From NCBI GenBank assembly GCA_017549765.1, contig JAFYNM010000033.1, positions 62,001-126,000 on the forward strand: a stretch of DNA of 64,000 nt, in the 5' to 3' direction. The translations under genes and the position numbers were made by a program. Positions 34,980-42,259 of the stretch are shown piece after piece (position 1 is the first letter of the stretch; every line of letters begins with the position of its first letter). The notes under the pieces are model-generated. The model did no database searches. It was not told the origin of the DNA and saw only the letters and a list, made by a program, of their open reading frames with translations. The stretch is from Bacteroidales bacterium. Its GTDB lineage: Bacteria > Bacteroidota > Bacteroidia > Bacteroidales > WCHB1-69.

Positions 34980-35159
34980 TTATAACTCTTCCACAGTCAC
35001 CAAATGCTTGACGGCATTCACGATACCGACAATTTGAGGGGTGGCTTCGTGTTCTACGGTTTGATGCATCTTGTGCAAACCTAACGATTCTAAGGATCTT
35101 TTTTGGCGGATCGGTCTTCCTACCGCACTTCTCACCTGTGTAATTTTAATCTTTTTCAT
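34980..35159 (-). CDS. rpmD: 50S ribosomal protein L30
   Basis: A 59-residue protein: MKKIKITQVRSAVGRPIRQK, SLGLHKMHQTVEHEATPQIV, then GIVNAVKHLVTVEEL. This is the first gene of the block. Normally rpsE and the rest of the spc/S10 cluster lie directly upstream; here there is instead a ~205-base leader with its own promoter and a terminator-like hairpin, and then unrelated envelope genes. Confidence 0.95.
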   Translation of the reverse strand: MKKIKITQVRSAVGRPIRQKRSLESLGLHKMHQTVEHEATPQIVGIVNAVKHLVTVEEL

Positions 35160-35198
35160 CCTTTCAAATTTATGTTTTTAATTATTGATTATTATCAT

Positions 35199-35239
35199 AA
35201 AAAAAATAGCATACTTTTTGAAGAAAAAAGCGTGCTATT
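35199..35239 (-). terminator. Terminator-like hairpin in the rpmD leader (possible attenuator)
   Basis: On the minus strand the arms AATAGCA...CTTTTTT and AAAAAG...TGCTATT around a CTTC loop form a long stem ending in eight T, about 40 bases before the rpmD ATG. It lies downstream of a -7 element (35372), so it is inside the predicted rpmD leader rather than after a gene. The loop and 3' arm segment CTTCAAAAAG (35214-35223) is perfectly complementary to CTTTTTGAAG near the 5' end of the leader (35358-35367), giving a possible antiterminator pairing. Confidence 0.55.
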
Positions 35240-35340
35240 ATGTATTTTCCAACCATAAGAAACCTTCCCTTCATCCTATCTTCTATTTCAATACAGTCCG
35301 TGAAAATCAAGCAGTTACAGATATTTTTTCAACCTTTGGC

Positions 35341-35369
35341 CGCTTTATAGCATTCCACTTCAAAAAGCG
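35341..35369 (-). promoter_or_regulatory. 5' leader hairpin competing with the antiterminator pairing
   Basis: The arms CGCTTT and AAAGCG can form a 6-bp stem at the extreme 5' end of the predicted rpmD transcript. It includes the start of CTTTTTGAAG, so its formation would free the downstream terminator hairpin. This is inferred from complementarity only. Confidence 0.35.
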
Positions 35370-35371
35370 TG

Positions 35372-35379
35372 CAAAGATA
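35372..35379 (-). promoter_or_regulatory. -7 element for the rpmD-rplQ operon
   Basis: TATCTTTG on the minus strand, about 213 bases upstream of the rpmD ATG. It indicates that the truncated ribosomal block has its own promoter. The rest of the 353-bp gap from 35160 to 35512 is AT-rich leader and upstream sequence. Confidence 0.65.
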
Positions 35380-35512
35380 CACTTTTTTTCATTGCACCAC
35401 CCACCTGCAGAAATATTTTTTACATCATCCTGTAAAATATTTATAACACATTGTGAATCAATATGATATAAAATATTAGTCCTAAATAGCGTTGGAAGGT
35501 GCCCCGCAAGGG

Positions 35513-37468
35513 CTATGCACGTCCTAACTGACTGAAGCTGTTCCACATCGTGGTCAGATCGACCTTGGGCTGGTAGTCGCGGAAATAGAGTTCGTCGGCC
35601 ACCCGTTCCATATCCTCCGAAAAAGTCTGTCCCCGGAAGGCATCGGTGGGATGCAGGACCCCGGGACGGAGGAGGTCGCCGTACTGTTCATAATGTCGGC
35701 AGCTGACCCAACTCTTCCGGTCTGACAACACGGCAAACAGGTTGCGCACAAACTGCCCTTTTTGGCGCACGAACCAGACATCCAGCCACAAGAAGAGCAG
35801 CAGCACGAGCGAGGCCACGATATTGAAAGTTCGCTTGCCACGTCGAACACTCTTCTGCGCGAGGGAGCGGACCGGGATGGTATAGAGGCTGTCGGGGGTG
35901 AAGATGGAGTTGCTGCCAATCACAAAGTGGCTGTCCTCGGGGGCGATCCGGAACTCGATCTGGGCATCCTGCAACCGGCTCATCCAGTCGATAATCTGTT
36001 CGGAGGTAACATCCTTGGCGCAGAAGATCACCTCGTTGACCCGGTAGAGGGAGAGCAGTTCCGGGAGATGATCTATGGTGCCCACCACAGGCGCGCTCTT
36101 CAACGCATCACTGCAAAGGGTGGCGATACCGGCAAAGGAGCATCTGGCATCCATCATCCGGACGAGGCCGAGCACACGGCTGGCCTCCTCGCCCTCGCCA
36201 ACCACCAAGACGCGCCGGGAGTCCTGCGGGCTCGTGGATCCGCTCTTAGATAAGAACCGACGCAGCAGATACCGGATCAGATTCATGGATATGGCGGTCC
36301 ACATGGCCCCGAAAAGCGTGACGGCACGGGAGAAACGCAACGTCTCCGGCAACAAGGCATACACCAACAGGATCAAGACCGTACCCGTCAAGATACCCTT
36401 GTTGAGACTACTCATCTGCACCGGCCGTCGGTAGCCCTTGCAGAGAAGCACGGCCATCAGCCATATTAATATATAACATGGTATTACAATATAATAATAA
36501 TAGGACGGGAACATACTGCCGCGGGCGGCCAGAATGTTATGGTCCCAATAACGGGCTATGAAGAACATGCCGGCATAGACGAGCACGGCATCCAGCAAGG
36601 GGAGCCAGAGCCGGTCCAGAATCCGCTTCAGCACCGACAGGGAAGCCCGGAACCAAATGGCGAAATTGATGAAGAAGTTGAACAGACGGGCATTCTTCAA
36701 CGAGAAATGCTTCTGTGCAAAGATCTGCATGGCCTTGTAGAAGACATGCACATAATTGAGGCTACCCTTCTTCGTACTTTCTCCTTTATAATGGATAATA
36801 CGGGTCTCCGGGAAATAGTAGTTCTTATAGCCGCCTTTCAAGACCCTGTATGACAGGTCGATATCCTCTCCATACATAAAATAATCCTCATCGAGCAGTC
36901 CAATCTGGTCCAGCACGCTTTTCCGGAGCATCATAAAGGCACCGGAGAGGACTTCCACTTCGTGGACTTCGTTCTCATCGAGGTAGGTCAGATGATAGGC
37001 ACCGAACTTACGGGAGCGCGGGAAGAGTTTGGAAAGTCCAAACAGTTTATAGAAGGCAACCGACGGATAGGGGATGCCGCGCTTCGACTCGGGCAGGAAC
37101 TCGCCCTTGCCGTTCACCATCTTGACACCGAGTCCTCCCGCATCGGGAGTCTCGTCCATAAAGCACAGACATTTCTCGAAGGTGTCTTCTTCAACCACTG
37201 TGTCCGGGTTCAGCAAGAGCACATACTCTCCGCTGGACTCCCGGATGGCCTGGTTGTTTGCCTTGGAAAAACCGACATTCTCCTTATTGGCGATCACCTT
37301 GACCTGCGGAAACTTTTCCGCCAGCATCTCCAAGGAGTTGTCCATGGAGTTATTGTCCACCACCCAGACCTCTCCATCCACATGGGCCAGCGCCTTGAAG
37401 ACAGAGTGAAGAGCCTGCTCCAGAAAATAGCAGACGTTATAGTTGACGATGACAATGCTGAGTTTCAT
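35513..37468 (-). CDS. GT2 glycosyltransferase fused to membrane and NAD-binding-like domain
   Basis: A 651-residue protein. Residues 1-260 are a rhamnosyltransferase-like GT2 domain: LSIVIVNYNVCYFLEQAL, WVVDNNSMDNS, ENVGFSKANNQAIRESSGEY, LLLNPDTVV (D-x-D equivalent) and FMYGEDIDLSYRVLKGG. Residues ~270-420 hold four or five membrane helices. Residues ~435-540 form a Rossmann-like segment (RRVLVVGEGEEASRVLGLVR, VGTIDHLPELLSLYRVNEVI) resembling the CoA/NAD-binding part of polyprenyl-phosphate sugar transferases, followed by another helix (ASLVLLLFLWLDVWFV) and a C-terminal tail. It probably glycosylates a lipid-linked intermediate at the membrane; donor unknown. It is the last gene of a three-gene minus-strand operon. 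Confidence 0.82.
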   Translation of the reverse strand: MKLSIVIVNYNVCYFLEQALHSVFKALAHVDGEVWVVDNNSMDNSLEMLAEKFPQVKVIANKENVGFSKANNQAIRESSGEYVLLLNPDTVVEEDTFEKCLCFMDETPDAGGLGVKMVNGKGEFLPESKRGIPYPSVAFYKLFGLSKLFPRSRKFGAYHLTYLDENEVHEVEVLSGAFMMLRKSVLDQIGLLDEDYFMYGEDIDLSYRVLKGGYKNYYFPETRIIHYKGESTKKGSLNYVHVFYKAMQIFAQKHFSLKNARLFNFFINFAIWFRASLSVLKRILDRLWLPLLDAVLVYAGMFFIARYWDHNILAARGSMFPSYYYYIVIPCYILIWLMAVLLCKGYRRPVQMSSLNKGILTGTVLILLVYALLPETLRFSRAVTLFGAMWTAISMNLIRYLLRRFLSKSGSTSPQDSRRVLVVGEGEEASRVLGLVRMMDARCSFAGIATLCSDALKSAPVVGTIDHLPELLSLYRVNEVIFCAKDVTSEQIIDWMSRLQDAQIEFRIAPEDSHFVIGSNSIFTPDSLYTIPVRSLAQKSVRRGKRTFNIVASLVLLLFLWLDVWFVRQKGQFVRNLFAVLSDRKSWVSCRHYEQYGDLLRPGVLHPTDAFRGQTFSEDMERVADELYFRDYQPKVDLTTMWNSFSQLGRA

Positions 37469-37477
37469 AAAGGCTGG

Positions 37478-38134
37478 TTAGAAATAGGCCAGGACAGTTT
37501 TTTTAGAGACCACCTTGTCGCCCACGTTGACAAACACCTGGGCGGTCAAAGGCAGGAAGACATCCACGCGAGACCCGAACTTGATCATTCCCACCTCATC
37601 ACCCTGGACCACTTGGTCACCCATCTCGGGATAACTGACGATGCGGCGGGCCACGAAGCCGGCGATTTGACGGAAGAGCACCTTGCGTTCCTCGTCCTGA
37701 GCCACCACGATGGTGTTATGTTCGTTATCCACCGACGACTTGGGCAGTTTAGCCAGCACATACTTGCCGGGATGGTAGGCAGAGCACTCCACCACTCCAC
37801 TGATTGGATAGCTATTGACATGCACATTGTTGATGGACATGAAAATGGAGATCTTGATGCGTTCGTCTTTAAAATGCTCATATTCGAAGGCGGGTCCTAC
37901 GGAGAGTATCGTGCCATCGGCAGGCGAAAGCACTCCGTCTTCCACAATGTTGGGGATACGGTACGGCACTCTGAAGAAGCGGATGATCAGGGATCCGATC
38001 AGGATCATCAGGAAAAAGAAAATCGCATTGACCCACCACAGGTTGTTCAGAAAAAGAACGTAACAAACGGTGGTCAGCAGAATAACAGAGAGGCTGACAA
38101 TGATGATCAGGGTTCCCGCAGCGTGAAGCTTCAT
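37478..38134 (-). CDS. psd: Phosphatidylserine decarboxylase
   Basis: A 218-residue archaeal/short-type PSD proenzyme that makes phosphatidylethanolamine. Two N-terminal membrane segments (LIIIVSLSVILLTTVCYVLF and the next) are followed by GVLSPADGTIL, SIFMSINNVHVNSYPISGVV, YHPGKYVLAKLPKSSVDNEHN and the self-cleavage region MIKFGSRVDVFLPL, where the Ser of GS would become the pyruvoyl group. Nine bases separate it from the GT gene and eight from the lipoprotein gene. Pss (the serine transferase) is not in the window. Confidence 0.9.
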   Translation of the reverse strand: MKLHAAGTLIIIVSLSVILLTTVCYVLFLNNLWWVNAIFFFLMILIGSLIIRFFRVPYRIPNIVEDGVLSPADGTILSVGPAFEYEHFKDERIKISIFMSINNVHVNSYPISGVVECSAYHPGKYVLAKLPKSSVDNEHNTIVVAQDEERKVLFRQIAGFVARRIVSYPEMGDQVVQGDEVGMIKFGSRVDVFLPLTAQVFVNVGDKVVSKKTVLAYF

Positions 38135-38142
38135 ACTGAATT

Positions 38143-39042
38143 CTATTTCAGGTAGAGAATATAGGTATGGACGGGGATGTTATTCTCGGAAGAGATGGTG
38201 ATGAACTGGCGAGGATACATCTTGTTATTCATATAATGAAGACCCTCATAGCTATAGGTATAGGTGACATTGCGCGTCACGGCACCTTCCACCTTCACCT
38301 CTTCGGTCTCTTTCAACTTGTTGTTCAGATAATAGCCGGCATAGTCGGCGTATGCGAACGGCAGGCCATAGAAGGGATTGAAGGACTCTTCGTCATACGT
38401 GTAGGTACGGGTCACCTGACGACGCAGAGCGGGGTACTCTTCCACAATCTTGGAAATATTGTCAAAGTTCTTCTTGGAGCCCTCCTCATACGTGAAGGTC
38501 TTGGTGCTCCGGAAGACCAGATCCTTGGAGGCCGCCTCTTTACAGAGCTGATGAATCTCCTGGATGTCGCCCAACATACGATTGTAGAGTCTCAGATCTT
38601 TCATATAGACCAAATTGTCGAAGAACTCCTTATCGTAATTCTCTTCGATTTTCTTAATACGTTGAGTCTCTTCGTCGCGGGAAACCTTCATCTCCTGACG
38701 CACCTGGCCGTCCACCGTGTAGGTCATCGACTCCATTAGTCCTTCGACATCATAGTTGATGTTCACCGTCTCGGAATATTTCTCACCGACATGATAGATG
38801 GAGGCAACGGTTTTATCCTTGTTATAGGTGAACTCAAAACTATAGAGCGAGTCGATGGTGATACTGGTCAAGACGCCCTTGTCATCATAGTTATACACCT
38901 CATTGGGAGCATACACATCGCTGCGATACCAAATCTTCTTGATCTTGCATTTAGGATGATAGGTTTCCACATTTTTCTGACAGGAGCTGAATGCGCCTAC
39001 GACAAAAATAGCCAAAGCTACTAGGAGGATATTTTTCTTCAT
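38143..39042 (-). CDS. Hypothetical lipoprotein with RHS/YD-like strand repeats
   Basis: 299 residues from the ATG of MKKNILLVALAIFVVGAFSS; a lipobox FSSC ends the signal sequence, and QKNVE after the cysteine suggests an envelope lipoprotein. The body has repeated patterns such as YNDDKGVLTSITID, FTYNKDKTVASIYH and NYDVEGLMESMTYT, resembling the beta-strand units of YD/RHS-like or DUF4595-type proteins. No enzyme motif is seen. It heads the operon with psd and the GT2 fusion; its function is unknown. Confidence 0.75.
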   Translation of the reverse strand: MKKNILLVALAIFVVGAFSSCQKNVETYHPKCKIKKIWYRSDVYAPNEVYNYDDKGVLTSITIDSLYSFEFTYNKDKTVASIYHVGEKYSETVNINYDVEGLMESMTYTVDGQVRQEMKVSRDEETQRIKKIEENYDKEFFDNLVYMKDLRLYNRMLGDIQEIHQLCKEAASKDLVFRSTKTFTYEEGSKKNFDNISKIVEEYPALRRQVTRTYTYDEESFNPFYGLPFAYADYAGYYLNNKLKETEEVKVEGAVTRNVTYTYSYEGLHYMNNKMYPRQFITISSENNIPVHTYILYLK

Positions 39043-39075
39043 ATTACGATAAAGTTTGCTAATAAAAAATCGTGG

Positions 39076-39083
39076 CAAAAGTA
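39076..39083 (-). promoter_or_regulatory. -7 element for the lipoprotein-psd-GT operon
   Basis: TACTTTTG on the minus strand, 34 bases upstream of the lipoprotein ATG and divergent from the rocD promoter 24 bases away. Confidence 0.6.
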
Positions 39084-39106
39084 CAAAAAAATATTCATAA
39101 AAATAT

Positions 39107-39114
39107 TATATTTG
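39107..39114 (+). promoter_or_regulatory. -7 element for rocD
   Basis: TATATTTG followed by CGCCC, 48 bases before the ornithine aminotransferase ATG. Confidence 0.6.
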
Positions 39115-39161
39115 CGCCCTCAATTTTGGAAAAATTTATTGTATCAAATAAAATAATAATT

Positions 39162-40388
39162 ATGGTAGAAAAAATTACATCAAGTCAACAAGCCATTGAC
39201 ATGGAAGCCAGATATGGCGCCCACAACTATCATCCCCTGGACGTGGTCATTGCCAAGGGCAAGGGTCCGTTCGTATGGGACGTGGAGGGAAAGAAATACT
39301 TCGATTTCCTCTCTGCTTATTCCGCAGTTAATCAGGGTCACTGTCACCCGAAGATTGTCGGAGCGATGATCGACCAAGCTCAGAAAGTCACCCTGACTTC
39401 CCGTGCCTTCTACAACGACTGTTTGGGACCGTACGAGAAATATGTCACGGAGACGTTCGGTTACGACAAAGTGCTCCCTATGAACTCTGGCGCCGAGGCT
39501 GACGAGACGGCTTTGAAGCTCTGTCGCCGTTGGGGTTACGACAAGAAAGGTGTTCCCGAGAACCAAGCCAAGATCATCGTTTGCGAGGGCAACTTCCACG
39601 GTCGTACCATCACCATCATTTCCCTCTCCATCGACCCTGACGCTTATGCCGGTTTCGGTCCGTTCACCCCGGGTTTCATCAAGATCCCGTACAACGATGT
39701 GGACGCTTTGGCAAAGGCATTGGAGGATCCTACGGTATGCGGTTTCTTGGTAGAGCCCATCCAAGGTGAGGCTGGCGTGTATGTGCCGGATGACGGATAT
39801 CTGAAGAAATGCTACGACCTCTGCAAGGCACACAACGTGCTCTTCATCGCTGACGAGGTTCAGACCGGTATTGCCCGTACGGGTAAGATGTTAGCTTGCG
39901 ACCACGAAGGTGTTCGTCCCGACATCCTGATCCTGGGCAAGGCCCTCTCCGGTGGCACCATGCCGGTTTCCGCCGTTTTGTGCGACGATGACATCATGCT
40001 GAACATCAAGCCGGGCGAGCACGGTTCCACCTTCGGTGGCAACCCTATCGCCTGCCGTGTCGGTATCGCTGCTCTGGAAGTGGTGAAAGAGGAGAAACTC
40101 GCCGAACGTGCCGAGTATCTCGGCAAGATCTTCCGCGAGGAGATGGGCAAAGTCAACAGTCCGCTCATCAAGCAAGTGCGCGGCAAAGGCTTGCTCAACG
40201 CCATCATCATCCAACCCACCAATGGCAAAGAGGCTTGGGACGTGTGCGTGAAGATGAAAGAGCTCGGCGTGCTCGCCAAACCGACACACCAGCACATCAT
40301 CCGCTTCGCTCCTCCATTGGTCATCACCGAGGAAGAGCTCCGCGAAGCCATCGAGATCATCAAGAAAGCCATCTTGTCTTTCGAATAG
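39162..40388 (+). CDS. rocD: Ornithine--oxo-acid transaminase
   Basis: A 408-residue class III PLP aminotransferase converting ornithine and 2-oxoglutarate to glutamate semialdehyde and glutamate. The start [20 protein letters not shown] is family-like; upstream in-frame codons precede the promoter. [20 protein letters not shown], the PLP-contacting [36 protein letters not shown] and the Schiff-base lysine in [17 protein letters not shown] are clear, as is [15 protein letters not shown]. It is close to eukaryotic-type OAT. Monocistronic: own promoter and a strong terminator. Confidence 0.95.
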   Translation: MVEKITSSQQAIDMEARYGAHNYHPLDVVIAKGKGPFVWDVEGKKYFDFLSAYSAVNQGHCHPKIVGAMIDQAQKVTLTSRAFYNDCLGPYEKYVTETFGYDKVLPMNSGAEADETALKLCRRWGYDKKGVPENQAKIIVCEGNFHGRTITIISLSIDPDAYAGFGPFTPGFIKIPYNDVDALAKALEDPTVCGFLVEPIQGEAGVYVPDDGYLKKCYDLCKAHNVLFIADEVQTGIARTGKMLACDHEGVRPDILILGKALSGGTMPVSAVLCDDDIMLNIKPGEHGSTFGGNPIACRVGIAALEVVKEEKLAERAEYLGKIFREEMGKVNSPLIKQVRGKGLLNAIIIQPTNGKEAWDVCVKMKELGVLAKPTHQHIIRFAPPLVITEEELREAIEIIKKAILSFE

Positions 40389-40411
40389 TCTCGTTTCGCG
40401 ATTCTATCACC

Positions 40412-40453
40412 AAAAAGCAGCGGGTCGGCATGTCGATCCGCTGCTTTTTTTTT
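40412..40453 (+). terminator. rocD terminator
   Basis: A 16-bp stem with arms starting AAAAAGCAGCGG and ending CCGCTGCTTTTT, a 6-base loop and nine T. It starts 23 bases after the rocD stop and is bounded immediately by the heptamer array. Confidence 0.9.
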
Positions 40454-40500
40454 AGTTAAGAGTTAAAAGTTAATAGTGATCAGTTTACGGTTTACCGATG
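40452..40500. repeat. Heptamer-periodic array, block A
   Basis: Seven units in phase: TTAGTTA, AGAGTTA, AAAGTTA, ATAGTGA, TCAGTTT, ACGGTTT, ACCGATG. It starts in the terminator T run. Units drift gradually from the xxAGTTA form, so the period is kept while the sequence changes. Confidence 0.65.
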
Positions 40501-40540
40501 AGTCGAAAAGACGATTATGCGATTATAGGAGAGGAGACAA

Positions 40541-40638
40541 AATAGCTAATGGCCAATAGCCAAAGACATAACTTCAAACTTCAAACTCCAAACTTCTACC
40601 TGACAACTGTTCACTGATCACTGATCACTAAAAAATTG
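40541..40638. repeat. Heptamer-periodic array, block B (14 units)
   Basis: Fourteen 7-base units without a break of phase: AATAGCT, AATGGCC, AATAGCC, AAAGACA, TAACTTC, AAACTTC, AAACTCC, AAACTTC, TACCTGA, CAACTGT, TCACTGA, TCACTGA, TCACTAA, AAAATTG. The array ends exactly where the TATCTTTG -7 element of the next gene begins. Three different local unit families (AATAGCC, AAACTTC, TCACTGA) follow one another. Confidence 0.75.
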
Positions 40639-40646
40639 TATCTTTG
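40639..40646 (+). promoter_or_regulatory. -7 element for the DUF4290-ABC operon
   Basis: TATCTTTG followed by CGCG, 33 bases before the ATG at 40680. The upstream promoter half would lie inside the heptamer array. Confidence 0.65.
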
Positions 40647-40679
40647 CGCGTTTTTTACTACAAGCACTTTATCACACGC

Positions 40680-41327
40680 ATGGAATACAACACCAAACGC
40701 AACAACCTGACCATTCGGGAATACGGACGCAATGTGCAGAAGATGGTCGAGCAGCTGAAGCTCATCGAGGACCGCGACAAGCGCACCGAAGCCGCCAAAG
40801 CCGTGGTACGCACCATGGACCAACTGAACCAGAACACCGACACGGCCAGCAACAAGGCAGACTCCATCGACTACTGGCACAAACTCTGGGATCATCTCTT
40901 CGCCATGAGCAATTACGAGCTGGATGTGGACTCCCCCTTCCCTAAAGTCGAGAAACTGGTGGAGAAACCCACCATGGAGAAGCCGGACTACAACAAACAC
41001 CACATCCGCCTGCGCACCTATGGACGCAATATGGAACGCATCATCAAAGAGGTCTCCCAATACCCGGCAGAACAGCGCGAGCGCCTGGCCAAACCCTTGG
41101 TCAACCACCTCAAGATGCTCTATCTTACCTTCAACCGCGATTCCGTCAACGACAACGTCATCAAGCAGCAGCTGTCAGACCTCTCCGACGGTCTCATCAC
41201 CGTGCCGGAGGACTACACCTTGGCCCCGACCAAAGAACTCAACCAGCTCATCAGCAACAACGCCTTCTTCGTGACGCCGCCCGCCAAGAAAAAGAAAAAA
41301 AAGAAAGCTAATCCCGCCGCTATATGA
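40680..41327 (+). CDS. DUF4290 family protein
   Basis: A 215-residue helical cytoplasmic protein, conserved mainly in Bacteroidota and of unknown function. It contains two related segments, YNTKRNNLTIREYGRNVQKM at the N-terminus and YNKHHIRLRTYGRNMERIIK near residue 103, each with an R-x-YGRN core, suggesting an internal duplication. The C-terminus is a run of seven lysines followed by ANPAAI. The start is the ATG after the -7 element. Its stop overlaps the ABC ATPase start (ATGA), so the two are translationally coupled. Confidence 0.85.
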   Translation: MEYNTKRNNLTIREYGRNVQKMVEQLKLIEDRDKRTEAAKAVVRTMDQLNQNTDTASNKADSIDYWHKLWDHLFAMSNYELDVDSPFPKVEKLVEKPTMEKPDYNKHHIRLRTYGRNMERIIKEVSQYPAEQRERLAKPLVNHLKMLYLTFNRDSVNDNVIKQQLSDLSDGLITVPEDYTLAPTKELNQLISNNAFFVTPPAKKKKKKKANPAAI

Positions 41328-42259
41328 ATATCGTAGAAGTTCAGGAGGTCACCAAACGGTACTCCCACCACACCGCGCTCAACAAAGTATCGCTCTCTGT
41401 CCGACAAGGAGCCATCTTTGGTCTTTTAGGTCCCAACGGCGCCGGCAAGACCACACTCATCCGCATCCTCAACCGCATCACCCTTCCTGACGAAGGGCGC
41501 ATTCTCTTTGAAGGCCATCCTCTTCAAAATGAGGACGTTTCAAAGATCGGCTATCTACCCGAGGAACGCGGCCTGTACAAAAAGATGAAGGCGGGTGAGC
41601 AGGCCCTCTACCTGGCCCAGCTGAAAGGTATGTCGGCTTCCGAAGCCAAGAAGCAGCTGAAACTGAAATTCGAGCAATACCAGATCTCCGACTGGTGGAA
41701 TCGTCCCACCGAGGAGTTGTCCAAGGGAATGCAGCAGAAGCTGCAGTTCATCATCACCATCCTGCACAAGCCCTCCTTCCTCATCCTGGACGAGCCCTTC
41801 AGCGGTTTCGACCCCATCAACACCAACCTCCTGAAAGAGGAGATCATGACCCTCTCACGCGAAGGGACCACCATCATCCTCTCCACCCACAACATGACTT
41901 CTGTGGAGGAGATCTGCAACGAGATCGTCCTCCTCAACAAATCCCAAAAGATCCTGGAAGGCAACATCTACGACGTCAAACAGCGCTTCAAAGACAACAC
42001 TTTCAAGTTTGAGATCGCCAACGAGCAGCTCCCCGACGCAAGTCTGTTCGGCGATGCTTTCCAGCTGATTTCCCAGCAGCCCAACGAGCATACCACCGCC
42101 TACACTATCCGCATCTCCGACGGACACTCCTCCAACGAACTTCTGCAACTGTTGTCGCAACAGTGCCGTATCGTCTCCTTTGCCGAGGTGCTGCCCTCCA
42201 TGAACGACATATTCATCCAACAAGTAGAAAACTTCAACACCGAACACCATGCAGAATAA
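41324..42259 (+). CDS. ABC transporter ATP-binding protein (NatA-like)
   Basis: A 311-residue ATPase: Walker A GPNGAGKTT (36-44), Q-loop near LPEERGLYKKMKAGE, signature ELSKGMQQKLQ near residue 128, Walker B FLILDEPFSGFDP near 150, and the switch histidine in STHNM. The last ~80 residues form a DUF4162-like tail typical of ABC-2 exporters. It overlaps the permease gene by 11 bp, so it is the ATPase of that pair. The cargo may be sodium, a drug or an envelope component; it cannot be fixed. Confidence 0.93.
   Translation: MNIVEVQEVTKRYSHHTALNKVSLSVRQGAIFGLLGPNGAGKTTLIRILNRITLPDEGRILFEGHPLQNEDVSKIGYLPEERGLYKKMKAGEQALYLAQLKGMSASEAKKQLKLKFEQYQISDWWNRPTEELSKGMQQKLQFIITILHKPSFLILDEPFSGFDPINTNLLKEEIMTLSREGTTIILSTHNMTSVEEICNEIVLLNKSQKILEGNIYDVKQRFKDNTFKFEIANEQLPDASLFGDAFQLISQQPNEHTTAYTIRISDGHSSNELLQLLSQQCRIVSFAEVLPSMNDIFIQQVENFNTEHHAE

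Noticed and set aside
40541-40638. CRISPR-like array
   Set aside because: Units are only 7 bases with no spacers and there are no cas genes; it is a degenerate tandem repeat.
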